From: Legionella lytica
GTDB taxonomy: Bacteria > Pseudomonadota > Gammaproteobacteria > Legionellales > Legionellaceae
Reading direction: 5' to 3'
Length of the DNA stretch: 64,000 nucleotides
Assembly (NCBI RefSeq): GCF_023921225.1
Contig: NZ_CP071529.1
Coordinates: forward strand, 1-64,000
This document shows, in pieces, positions 26,557 to 36,400 of this stretch; position 1 is the first letter of the stretch; the number at the start of each line of letters is the position of its first letter. The translations under genes were made by a program, and so were the position numbers. The notes beneath the pieces are model-generated. The model saw nothing but the letters and a program-made list of their open reading frames with translations, searched no databases and was not told where the DNA came from.

Positions 26557-26756
26557 GCGCACTTTTATTATTACTTATAAGCTTGGCCTCTAATCCGCCA
26601 GAGGATAGGAGCCGGGAGCACTTTTTTGATGATATTCAATTTAAAGGTGCAGTTCCGAGCAATGGGTTTGCTGAGCGAATTGCTGATGAAGCTTGGCCTA
26701 AATCACGTGAACTTTCTTCGCATCCAGAATCTAAGCCGAAGAGGAGGGGAATATGA
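26553..26756 (+). CDS. Small hypothetical protein in the tra operon
   Basis: 67 residues. A short hydrophobic N-terminus (MSALLLLLISLASNP) then a charged tail ending KPKRRGI. It overlaps trbB (ATGA) and traH (4 bp), so it is embedded in the operon. No family recognised; it could be a small periplasmic accessory. Confidence 0.6.
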   Translation: MSALLLLLISLASNPPEDRSREHFFDDIQFKGAVPSNGFAERIADEAWPKSRELSSHPESKPKRRGI

Positions 26757-28114
26757 AGCGATTGATGGCCAGTTTCTTGTTAATGGGTTCAAGCGCACTT
26801 CATGCCAATGTTGGCTCTGATTTGGATGCTTTTTTTAATGGGATGGGGTATGCCTCCAACGTGACCTCACCAGCTGCTTATGAGTCGCAGGCTGCAGGGT
26901 TTTTTGGTGGAGGCTCTTTATATGCTCGCAATCAAATAAGGCAATATCAATTGATTCAGTTGGATTTACCCAGCTACCGAGCGGGATGTGGGGGGATTGA
27001 TTTATTTACCGGCAGCATGAGTTTTTTAAGCAGTCAAAAGTTGGTGGATTTGGGTAAATCCGTGATGACCAATGCGGGAGCCTATGCTGTGGATGTGATG
27101 TTGGCCTCAACAGTACCCGAACTCAAACAAGTTCGAGACTTTTTACAACAGTTAGAGCAAATGGCCAATCATTCAAGCATTAACTCCTGCCAGCTTGCTG
27201 AAAATCTAGTGGGTGGAATGTGGCCCAAAACAGCGGCAAGCCAACAAAAGGTGTGTAAAGACCAAGCGGCTATGGGCAAAGAAGGGTTGTACAGTGATTA
27301 TGTTCAAGCGCGAATGGCGTGTTCGGGTAGAGGTTTTGATTCGGTTATGGATAAAGCATCTAAAGATGAAGAGCGTAAGAAGCAGGTTGTACTTAACAAA
27401 AATTTAGTTTGGTCCATTTTACAATCCAAGTCATTTCTCAATACCGATTCAGAACTTGCAGAAATGGTGATGAGTTTAACAGGGACGCTCATCATCGATA
27501 GGCAAGGTAAGGTGACGAATGTGCCTTCATTGGCTGGAAATGCAGATTTGATTAATGCGTTAATAGGAACTCAAGCCGGTGTTCATACTGCAAAAATTTG
27601 GCGTTGTACTGACTCTGGAAGTGCCAGTCAATGCATGACGGTCAAATTATCAGACGTAACCATTCCTGAAAAATCAACATTAACTTATAGAATTCGAGAA
27701 ATGATCAACAGTCTTCGTAACAAGCTAGTGTCTGATCAAGCACCGGAAGCTCAGGATAAAAGTTTTTTGAGTATGATTTCTTTACCGGTAATGAAGTTTT
27801 TGCAGGTTCTTTTAAGTACCCAATATGCGAGTGCCGCGGTTGATGTAGAAGAATATTCAATGTTGATTGCTCAAGATCTACTGACTCACTATTTAACCGA
27901 GTTGCTTACGGAAGTGGATAATGCAACATCCGGCTCTGAGCTGAATGAGGATTTAATCAAACAAGTTCAAAAAAGAGTACGTGAGGCACAAGTTAAGGTT
28001 GCATCAATCGAGCCGCAAATTGGCAAAAAACTTCAAGAGAAACTTGCGTTAATCGAGCGCGTTGCACGCGTTGAAAAGCAAGTTGCATCGAATATGAATA
28101 GCGTGGGGGCTTAA
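26753..28114 (+). CDS. traH: TraH, pilus assembly protein
   Basis: 453 residues (F: 458). Signal peptide to SSALHA; conserved DLDAFFNGMGYASNVTSPAA, QLDLPSYRAGCGGIDLFTGS, then LQQLEQMANHSSINSCQLAE and a C-terminal coiled region. It is part of the periplasmic/outer-membrane complex with TraF, TraU and TraW. GAGGGG-type site before the start. Confidence 0.93.
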   Translation: MKRLMASFLLMGSSALHANVGSDLDAFFNGMGYASNVTSPAAYESQAAGFFGGGSLYARNQIRQYQLIQLDLPSYRAGCGGIDLFTGSMSFLSSQKLVDLGKSVMTNAGAYAVDVMLASTVPELKQVRDFLQQLEQMANHSSINSCQLAENLVGGMWPKTAASQQKVCKDQAAMGKEGLYSDYVQARMACSGRGFDSVMDKASKDEERKKQVVLNKNLVWSILQSKSFLNTDSELAEMVMSLTGTLIIDRQGKVTNVPSLAGNADLINALIGTQAGVHTAKIWRCTDSGSASQCMTVKLSDVTIPEKSTLTYRIREMINSLRNKLVSDQAPEAQDKSFLSMISLPVMKFLQVLLSTQYASAAVDVEEYSMLIAQDLLTHYLTELLTEVDNATSGSELNEDLIKQVQKRVREAQVKVASIEPQIGKKLQEKLALIERVARVEKQVASNMNSVGA

Positions 28115-28119
28115 ATACT

Positions 28120-30939
28120 ATGGTTACGATTCATGTGCTTGCTTGTGGCGAGTTGTTTGAGCTAGTCCTCAATGCACTGGCGGCGTTTCTTAAACAAGAC
28201 AGTTTTGAAGGATTACTGCGGATTACTGCTCTTGCCGGGATCATTATGGTTTCTGCCGGCTTTTTAAAAGCACGCGATCCCATGATATTTGCTCGTTGGT
28301 TTGTTGCCTATTTGCTTTGTACGAACGTGGTTATTCTTCCTAAAACTACAGTAGAAATAGAAGACATCACCGCGCAAAAAGTTAAATTAGTGGATAATGT
28401 CCCGGTGGTTTTTGCCCTAACCGCCTCTCTAATTACTACGGTAGGCTACGGGCTTGCGCAAACTTATGACATGTTGATGAGCATTCCAATCGGAAATCGT
28501 AATCCCATGCCGCAGGAGTTACTTTATACACGTACCGGAGCTTTGTTTGGTTCACGTCTGGTACAGACTGCCACCTCATTTCGCATTACCGATCCGGTGT
28601 TAAAAGAAGAAATGAACGATTATTTCCGCGTTTGTGTCGTTGGGGACATTCGTATTAATCGTAAGTACAGCGTAGGCGAGTTGTCTGAGTCAAAAGACAT
28701 TTGGAATTTAATATCAGCTAAAGCCTCCCCATTAAGGATGATTCAAGTAGGCGATAAGTTGGTGACGTGTAAAGAGGCCGCTTCAGAAAAAGGCACTTAC
28801 AGTTTGCGTAAAAAATTAGAACAGGAAATTAATAGAGCATATAAAATTTTTGGCGTGAGTCTTTTTGGAAAACCTCAAAACACGACGTATCAGAACTTAT
28901 TTGAAACTCATCTAAAGTCTTCTTTTGAGTATTACCAAGGCTTAACCGATACCTCCAGTAATATCTTTTTGCAAAGTATGATGATCAATGCAATGCGAGA
29001 TGGAATAGGAAATTATCAAGCATTTACTGATGCGACCGCCGGTGTGGTGAATCAGCAATTCTCTAAGTCTCAAGTACAGCATCGTTGGAGTTGGCAAGCT
29101 ATGGAGCATAAAGCCCTATGGATTTTACCCATTATGCATACCTGCTTAACCATGTTGCTCTTTGGTGTCTTTCCATTGATTCTCGTATTAACCAGTCTGC
29201 CCAATGGCATAAAAATTTTGTCAGGATACCTTCAGTTTTTTATCTCATTGCAATTTTGGCCGGTTATGTTTGCCATATTAAATGTGGGGATGACTGCGTA
29301 TGGGGCTTCTTCCTCAAGTGAGTTTGGTCAATTTTCCATGGTTAACTTGGATAAAATTGATGAATTACATGCCGATGTAGCAGGAACTTGCGGATTTATC
29401 ATGATGATGATTCCCTTTATTTCCTTAGGCTTTGTCACCAATTTTAGTGGCGCATTTAATAATTTAGCCACCTCCATGATGAGCCATATGCAAGGTTCTA
29501 GTATGTCGGCCGCAAGTGAAGCAGCCAGTGGGTCGTTTAGTATTGGCCAAACCAGTTTTTATAATACGAATGCGAATAATATGTCCGCAAACAAACATGA
29601 TTCGAATTGGACCCATTTACATGGAATGCGTACAGAGCAAATGGGAAGTGGGGTATTAAAAACAGTAACAGGAAGTGGCGAAACCGTATTTGATATGGGT
29701 CCGGGAATGTCTCGAAATGCGGTATCCATTAATTCATCAGATGGTTTAAGTGCCTCATTGAATGATGCTTATGAACAGACTACTCAAGCCGCGCGCAATC
29801 AAGCGGCTCATTACCAAACGGCTTTGTCTAATGCAGCACATCGTGGATTGCAACTGTCTCAACTTTCGGGACACGATTTGCGATTGGGGGATGGGGTTTC
29901 TCAGAGTGACTCAGGGCAATTTTCAAAAGCCTTATCGACCATGAAGCATATTGCTGAAGATGTCGCGAGTCGAACAGGAGTGAGTACCGAAGAAGCATAT
30001 TCACGCCTTATTTCTAATGGGATTGGTGGTCATGCAGGGGTTCGATCCGACAGCAGTCTTGCTGGCAAGGTGATTAAATATGGAACAGGCTTTAGTGCGG
30101 GTGTTGATGCGCATGTTAAAGCAGAAGGTTCTTCTTCGGACAGTGCACGTTCTCATAGTGGCGCGGATGCATCCATTTCTGCACGGCAAGCTCAAGACTT
30201 TAATAATGCGATGAATTATGTCAAAAACTTTGCCCAAACGCATCATTTTGATGAGAGCCATTCGACTGCAGCCAGTTTAAGTTCACAACTCGGAGCGGAT
30301 TTACGAGATGCCCAAACAGCAAGTCATAGCTACGATGCAAGTATGGCCAAATCACAACGTATTAGCCAAGCTAAAAGTTATGTGGAATCCCATGGCTCAC
30401 AAATTACAACAGATTTAAATCAGGCGTTTCCCAAATATGTGGAGCAGCGTGTTGGTCAATCTCAACGAGATGAGCTCTTTAGCCATCCTGGTGATTCCCA
30501 GTCCTTACATCAATTAAATACGTTGGGACAGGATTTTATTGCCCAGCGCCGAGATGCGTTAATCTCTGAGTTCGGAGGAGCTCAACATAAAGATGAGGTT
30601 CATGCTTATTATGCTAAAGAGAACAATCGCCTGGAAGGAAAAGAGCACGAGTTGGCAACTCAATATCATGGGAACAGTAACCGAATGGGACAAAGCGCCA
30701 GCACCTTAGACCTGGGAGTAGATTCTCAAAAAGCTCACGAACTGCAACAGCAAGTGGGTCATAATGTGTTGCAAAAACAGGTTCAAATAGACCAAGGTAA
30801 TCAACGCATGACGGAACAACATGAGGTTATTGCTCATGAAACACAAACCACTGTTATGGGCGGGAGGGAGGAGGCTAAGAAAAATACGCTAAATCCTAAA
30901 AACTGGCTCAAAGAAAATCAATTACATCCCAAGGAGTAA
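28120..30939 (+). CDS. traG: TraG, mating-pair stabilisation/entry-exclusion target protein
   Basis: 939 residues, nearly identical in length to F TraG (938). The N-terminal half has several membrane helices (ALAGIIMVSAGFLKARDPMI; PIMHTCLTMLLFGVFPLILV; VAGTCGFIMMMIPFISLGFV). From about residue 460 the protein is Ser/Ala/His-rich and periplasmic. In F the C-terminal part stabilises pairs and recognises TraS. It lies 5 bp after traH. Confidence 0.93.
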   Translation: MVTIHVLACGELFELVLNALAAFLKQDSFEGLLRITALAGIIMVSAGFLKARDPMIFARWFVAYLLCTNVVILPKTTVEIEDITAQKVKLVDNVPVVFALTASLITTVGYGLAQTYDMLMSIPIGNRNPMPQELLYTRTGALFGSRLVQTATSFRITDPVLKEEMNDYFRVCVVGDIRINRKYSVGELSESKDIWNLISAKASPLRMIQVGDKLVTCKEAASEKGTYSLRKKLEQEINRAYKIFGVSLFGKPQNTTYQNLFETHLKSSFEYYQGLTDTSSNIFLQSMMINAMRDGIGNYQAFTDATAGVVNQQFSKSQVQHRWSWQAMEHKALWILPIMHTCLTMLLFGVFPLILVLTSLPNGIKILSGYLQFFISLQFWPVMFAILNVGMTAYGASSSSEFGQFSMVNLDKIDELHADVAGTCGFIMMMIPFISLGFVTNFSGAFNNLATSMMSHMQGSSMSAASEAASGSFSIGQTSFYNTNANNMSANKHDSNWTHLHGMRTEQMGSGVLKTVTGSGETVFDMGPGMSRNAVSINSSDGLSASLNDAYEQTTQAARNQAAHYQTALSNAAHRGLQLSQLSGHDLRLGDGVSQSDSGQFSKALSTMKHIAEDVASRTGVSTEEAYSRLISNGIGGHAGVRSDSSLAGKVIKYGTGFSAGVDAHVKAEGSSSDSARSHSGADASISARQAQDFNNAMNYVKNFAQTHHFDESHSTAASLSSQLGADLRDAQTASHSYDASMAKSQRISQAKSYVESHGSQITTDLNQAFPKYVEQRVGQSQRDELFSHPGDSQSLHQLNTLGQDFIAQRRDALISEFGGAQHKDEVHAYYAKENNRLEGKEHELATQYHGNSNRMGQSASTLDLGVDSQKAHELQQQVGHNVLQKQVQIDQGNQRMTEQHEVIAHETQTTVMGGREEAKKNTLNPKNWLKENQLHPKE

Positions 30940-30944
30940 TCTAA

Positions 30945-31508
30945 ATGAAAGAAATGGAATTAAAACAAGCGATAAAAGCGGATATTGCGCTATTGCCTTC
31001 ACTCGATTTTGATGTGGTTCCAGTGCGCGCTTATTACTCGGGACTTTTAACACTCATTGGCGGTTGTTTTTGGAAAATGGGCTTAATCGTTTTGTTAGCG
31101 ACATGTTACGTAGAGTCTTCACTTAGAAATGGTTCTATTTTTGCTAGCAGAGAGCTCGTATTTGATATCTTATTAAGTTCTTTTTTAATAACTTTTGTCG
31201 GCGTAGTGATGCTCCTTCCTTCGCTCACACAATACTATCTAATCAAAATCCATTTAAACCATCGGATTCAAACTGGCTCTTTATTAGTCAAAAAGTTAAA
31301 ACAAGTCGGTTGGGTTTTTATCGCCGTGTTTGGGGCTTGTTGCTGTTTTGTAATGCAATGCCCTGATCCTTTTGCGTTCCGAATATTTCTTGGCTTTTCC
31401 TACTTCGCGGCCTTATTTGCATCCTACATTGTATTAAGCATGGAAATGAGCCGCGTTGGAGCCAGTGTTTTATTCGATTTGGTAAATCAATGGGTGAATA
31501 AAAAATAA
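30945..31508 (+). CDS. Inner-membrane protein in the TraS position (possible entry exclusion)
   Basis: 187 residues with four hydrophobic segments (LIGGCFWKMGLIVLLATCYV; ILLSSFLITFVGVVMLLPSL; VGWVFIAVFGACCCFVM; FSYFAALFASYIVLSMEMS). AAGGAG precedes the start, 5 bp after traG. In F the equivalent slot is traS, an inner-membrane entry-exclusion protein. TraS proteins share little sequence, so the assignment rests on position and topology only. Confidence 0.55.
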   Translation: MKEMELKQAIKADIALLPSLDFDVVPVRAYYSGLLTLIGGCFWKMGLIVLLATCYVESSLRNGSIFASRELVFDILLSSFLITFVGVVMLLPSLTQYYLIKIHLNHRIQTGSLLVKKLKQVGWVFIAVFGACCCFVMQCPDPFAFRIFLGFSYFAALFASYIVLSMEMSRVGASVLFDLVNQWVNKK

Positions 31509-31607
31509 TAATCAACCGCCTAATCTAAACACCAACAAATAGAGCTTATTTTAGCCATTTATTCTCAGTGGCCGCGTAAGCTTTGTCTAAAAAAGGAGAA
31601 CTAACTG

Positions 31608-33461
31608 ATGCAGGCCGAGCCTAATTTCAAACATTATACCCGTGGGGGGCAAATAAGTTTTCATAATTTGAGGATGTGGGATCAAATCACCAAAACGCTA
31701 GTGACCGTATGTTTTTGCTTGTGGGTTGTTTTTACGTGTCTTATTTCTTGGTTGCTACTCCCTACAGAGAAACTCACTCATGCACTGGCTTATTACTATG
31801 CTTCTTTGCTCGATTTTTCCGGTAAATCACACACCTTTACGTTGTCATTTAATGGGAAAATTTATCACCAATCTGTAAAGCAAATCATGAACTACTCCTA
31901 TTTTGAGACGAATGCGCGCCACATGGTGGATAGGGTAGGCCAGTCAGCACTCATTGGGTTTGTATTGGCTTGTATCGTGGGGCTTTGTTTGGCGGCCTAT
32001 TTTATTCGAAGAGGAAAGTCTCAAACCGATAATCAATTTATTCGTGGCGCATCTCAAGTTCCTGCTTCCGAACTGAAACAACAAATCATCAAACAGAAGC
32101 AAAACTCAGACCTGAATCTTGATGGATTACCATTAATAAAGAATTCCGAAGTACAGCATTTGTTAGTCCATGGCACGGTGGGTATGGGTAAAAGTCAATT
32201 CATTATGAAATTGATGGACGTGATTCGTGCTCGGGGGGATCGGGTTATTGTCTATGACAAAGGGTGTACGTTTACTCAAGCTTATTTTCAAGAAGGCCAT
32301 GATATTTTACTGAATCCGTTTGATGAGCGTTGTGCGAATTGGGATTTATGGCGGGAAGCGCCCAAAGATGAACTTTTGGAGAATATGGCAGAAAGCCTAA
32401 TTCCTATGCATGGAGAAAACGATCCCTTTTGGGTAAATGCGGCGCGCACCGTGTTCGCGTCAGTAGCCAGTCGCATGAGAGAAGATAAAGACCGTTCTTT
32501 ATCGAAGCTATTACGACTCTTGGTCACTGGAGAGTTTGATGAGCTTGAACCCTATCTTGTAGGAACGGCTGCGGCAACCTTGGTCAGTAGTAAAATTGAA
32601 AAAACCGCCATCTCGATTCGGTCAGTGATCACGACTTATCTTAAGTCCCTCCACTCGTTGAACGGACTGGAACAATCAGGACAAGAAGTATTTTCAATCA
32701 GAGATTATCTCTTAAATAAAGAGTTATCAGGATGGCTTTTTATTTCTTCGAATGGGGAGCAGCACAAATCGTTAAAACCGCTTATATCGATGTGGATTGC
32801 AATGGCATCGTTGACTCTTTTAAGTCTGGAGGAGGACTCTAATCGCCGTATTTGGTTCATTTGTGATGAGTTACCCAGTTTGCATAAATTACCCTTACTG
32901 GGAGAAACCATAGCAGAGGTGCGAAAATTTGGAGGTTGCTTTTTATTAGGAATGCAAAGTTATAGTCAACTTGAGAAAGTATATGGACGAAGTGGGGCTT
33001 CTGAAATATTTGACTTGCTCAATACGCGTGCTTTTTTTGCAAGTCCTAGCAGTCAGATGGCGCAACTAGTGAGCAAAGAGTTAGGTGAGGAGGAGATTGA
33101 TGATACACGAGAAAACTACTCTTATGGGGCAAATTCAATTCGTGATGGTATTTCATTAGGGAAAAATAGAATTACTCGCCCTTTAGTTACCTACCCCGAG
33201 ATTATGAATTTAGCGCCACTGTCTTGTTATTTGCGCCTCCCTGGAGAGTTTCCCATTACGAAACTCGAACTTAAACTTCAAAAAAGAAAAGCCAAATCAG
33301 AAGGATTTATCCCTCGTGAGCTGCCTGTCGAAGTAGCGCAGCACACTGCATTTGAATCGTTACTCGAAAATCTTGAATCAAGTGATTCACGTTTAGAAAC
33401 AAAGCCTACCTCTTCATCCAAAAGTAAAGAATCCGAATGGGATATGGAATCAATTTTTTAA
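31608..33461 (+). CDS. traD: TraD, type IV coupling protein (VirD4 family)
   Basis: 617 residues. Two N-terminal membrane helices with a periplasmic loop; Walker A HGTVGMGKSQFI near residues 188-199; Walker B FICDELPSLHKLP; then EVRKFGGCFLLGMQSYSQLE. It links the relaxosome to the channel and pumps DNA. It lacks the long Gln-rich tail of F TraD (717 residues). AAAAGGAG before ATG; a 99-bp non-coding gap precedes it. Confidence 0.95.
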   Translation: MQAEPNFKHYTRGGQISFHNLRMWDQITKTLVTVCFCLWVVFTCLISWLLLPTEKLTHALAYYYASLLDFSGKSHTFTLSFNGKIYHQSVKQIMNYSYFETNARHMVDRVGQSALIGFVLACIVGLCLAAYFIRRGKSQTDNQFIRGASQVPASELKQQIIKQKQNSDLNLDGLPLIKNSEVQHLLVHGTVGMGKSQFIMKLMDVIRARGDRVIVYDKGCTFTQAYFQEGHDILLNPFDERCANWDLWREAPKDELLENMAESLIPMHGENDPFWVNAARTVFASVASRMREDKDRSLSKLLRLLVTGEFDELEPYLVGTAAATLVSSKIEKTAISIRSVITTYLKSLHSLNGLEQSGQEVFSIRDYLLNKELSGWLFISSNGEQHKSLKPLISMWIAMASLTLLSLEEDSNRRIWFICDELPSLHKLPLLGETIAEVRKFGGCFLLGMQSYSQLEKVYGRSGASEIFDLLNTRAFFASPSSQMAQLVSKELGEEEIDDTRENYSYGANSIRDGISLGKNRITRPLVTYPEIMNLAPLSCYLRLPGEFPITKLELKLQKRKAKSEGFIPRELPVEVAQHTAFESLLENLESSDSRLETKPTSSSKSKESEWDMESIF

Positions 33462-33473
33462 TCTAAGGAATCA

Positions 33474-36400
33474 ATGATGTTAAGTCTTCGTGTGCAGCCA
33501 ATCAAAAAAGCGTCTTATTATTATGACAAGGAAAATTATTATTTCTCAAACCAACTTACGACTGAATGGGTTGGTTTCAGTGCAGAAAAACAAAACTTAT
33601 CTGGTGAGGTAGAGGTTCAGACCCTAGAACAACTTGTTGGTGGTGTTTTGCCTAGTGGGGATGTGATCGGATTCCAAACCCATCAAGGTGAGATCAAACA
33701 CCGTGGAGGCTATGATTTAACTTTTTCAGCACCTAAATCGGTTTCCTATCTTGGCTTGGTTGCAGGACATAAAGAATTTATTGATTTGCACTTAAATGCA
33801 GTAAAAACGGTATTAAAGGTGATTGAGAAAGAAGCCGCACAGGCACGAAAAACAGGAAAGTCCGGGGTGGAATATGAACATACCGGAAATCTTTGTTTTG
33901 CAACCATTCTTCACGATACGTCAAGAGAACTCGATCCACAACTTCATGTCCATGCCTTAATGATGAATTTTACAGAGCGTCTGGACGGAAAATGGCGTGC
34001 TCTTGCTTCAGATATTAGTCGTAATCACGGAACCATGGAATGGATTATGAATAATCAGATTTTATTAGGTCTGATTTATCGTTCTGAGATTGCATTAGGT
34101 TTGAATGAGATGGGGTTGGAAATAGAAAGTACTGGTGATGCCCATGGGCTTTTCGAAATTAAACACTTTGATAAAGGCCTTTTAGAATGTTTATCAAAAC
34201 GGCGAGGACAAGTTAAGGAAGAAGTTAAAGGAATGCGCTCTAGCTCATTAAAAGCATACGATAGAGCAACTCTTGATTCTCGAAAAGAAAAAACCGTGGT
34301 TTCCCCTGAAGCATTGCGTGAGCGGTGGACCAATGAAAGTAACGTTTTTGGTATTGACCCTTCCTCTTATTTTTCACAATTAAAAGAAAAGACGGCTCAA
34401 TCGCGCTCGGTAAAGGATTCCCAGGTGAGCTCGGATGAATTGGGTATGAACGTGATGTATGCAATTAAGCATTTAGAAGAAAAGAAGTTAAGTTTTACTC
34501 ATCATGAACTCTTGCAAACTAGTCTGTACTTTTCTATGGGTGAGCATAACTTTGAGACATTATTAGCTCAAATAGACAATGTACTTAAAGAAAAAAAAAT
34601 TATTCCGCTTAATGAAGAGGATACTCGTTTCACTACTCCAGATTTGATCAAAAAAGAACACGAACTTCTTAATCGAATTAACCAATTTCCATCGCAAAAA
34701 AAAGCGATTCATTGGGGAAAAGAAAAAGAAGGGGGCAATGAGCATATCCAAAAAGTGGTCACTGAGGCGTTGTCATCCAAAGACAGCCTTGTGCGGATAA
34801 GGCAACAAAGTGCTTTATCCCGTGAAGTATTAAGCACGCTGATTGACTGTGCGGAAGAGTCTAAAAAGGTTCGAATCTTATCCCCCACCGCACTCACTTC
34901 TCAAAACATCAATCAAGAATTTACGAAACGGCCATCCACATTATGGCAGTGGGTGCTCTCTATAGGTAAAGAAGATTTATGTGATACGGTGTCTGGTTTT
35001 AATTACCGTCACGAATCGGAACATCGTCTGCCTTTTTTTAACAGTAAAAAGGAACGTGAATTGCTGATTGTTGATGATTCGCAACGCCTGTCTCCAGATG
35101 ACTTAAATAAATTGCTGTCTATTGCGGAACAACGTTTAGCCAAAGTCGTTTTTTTAGAGAAGTCTCAGTCCATAACTGGCTTTAAATCGGATATCCCCGA
35201 GCTGTTAGATAAAGCCCAGATGAATACAATCGATGTTAATGATAGACCGTTACGTCAAACCAATATTACCTTGGTGGAGGCGCGAAAAAAAGAAGATCGA
35301 ATCCTTAAAACGGCACAACTCTATCAATCTCTTACCAGCACTCAGAGAAAAAATACCCAAATACTAACTCACTCCAAATTGGAGGCAAATGAAGTGAATC
35401 AGTCTATACGTACTCAGCTCAAAGAACACGGTGAGCTATCAAAGGAGGAGCGTATTATTTCTATATTAACGCCTATTTCGTTAACAGAAAGTGAGAAAAA
35501 AATGGCAAAGAGTTATCAAGAAGGGATGATACTCATTCAAAAAACACGTTCTGTTTCGCAGAAATTAAAAGTAATTGGGGTTAATGAACAAGCAAACCAG
35601 CTCATAATACGAAATGCGCATGGAATGAAATCCATGATTTCGACAAATAAATTATCGAAAACAACACAAATCTATGAACCAACCCAAATGCCTGTGGCTA
35701 TTGGGGAAAAACTTGTTGCTACTGGAAATCTTGCGTTAGAAGGGATACGTTTAGGGGCTCAATATGAAGTATCTGAATTTACTCCTCATGGGATTAAAAT
35801 CAAGTCAGGTAAAGACACGATTCATTTGGATCTGGATACTGAAAAGCATTTTCCTATGAATTATGCGTATACGAAGACAATCTATGCCCATGACTTTAAA
35901 TCCACAGATCGAATCATCGCAACAATGCCCGCATACTCACTACGCCAAAATATTGTTTCTTTGCTGTCAGAGTCAAGCAAGGAAGAATTGCATATTGTTA
36001 CTGATGATGTAGATAAAGCCAATCGTTATGCCCAAAAGGCTTCACCTAAACAGACCGCAATTTCTTTAACGTTAGAAGCAGCACAAAGGCACCATGGTGC
36101 TCTAGTGCTCGATAATGCCAGCAGCAAACAACTCATTATGGCACTAGAAGATGCATTAACTCGTTTATCCTTAGAAAAACCAATTAAGGAGGACAGTGAA
36201 AAAGCATTGGCCTTTGCAATCGCTCATCTTGGAGAGCGAGAAGCGGCATTTAAACGTAGCGAATTACTTGAAGCGGCTATCCATAAGGTCATAGGACGTG
36301 TGGATTATAAAGAGTTAAATGAAAAATTGGATTATTTACTTGAAAAAGGAGAATTAATCGCAGGTGGCAATGACTTTTTAACGACAAAAGAGGCAGTGTT

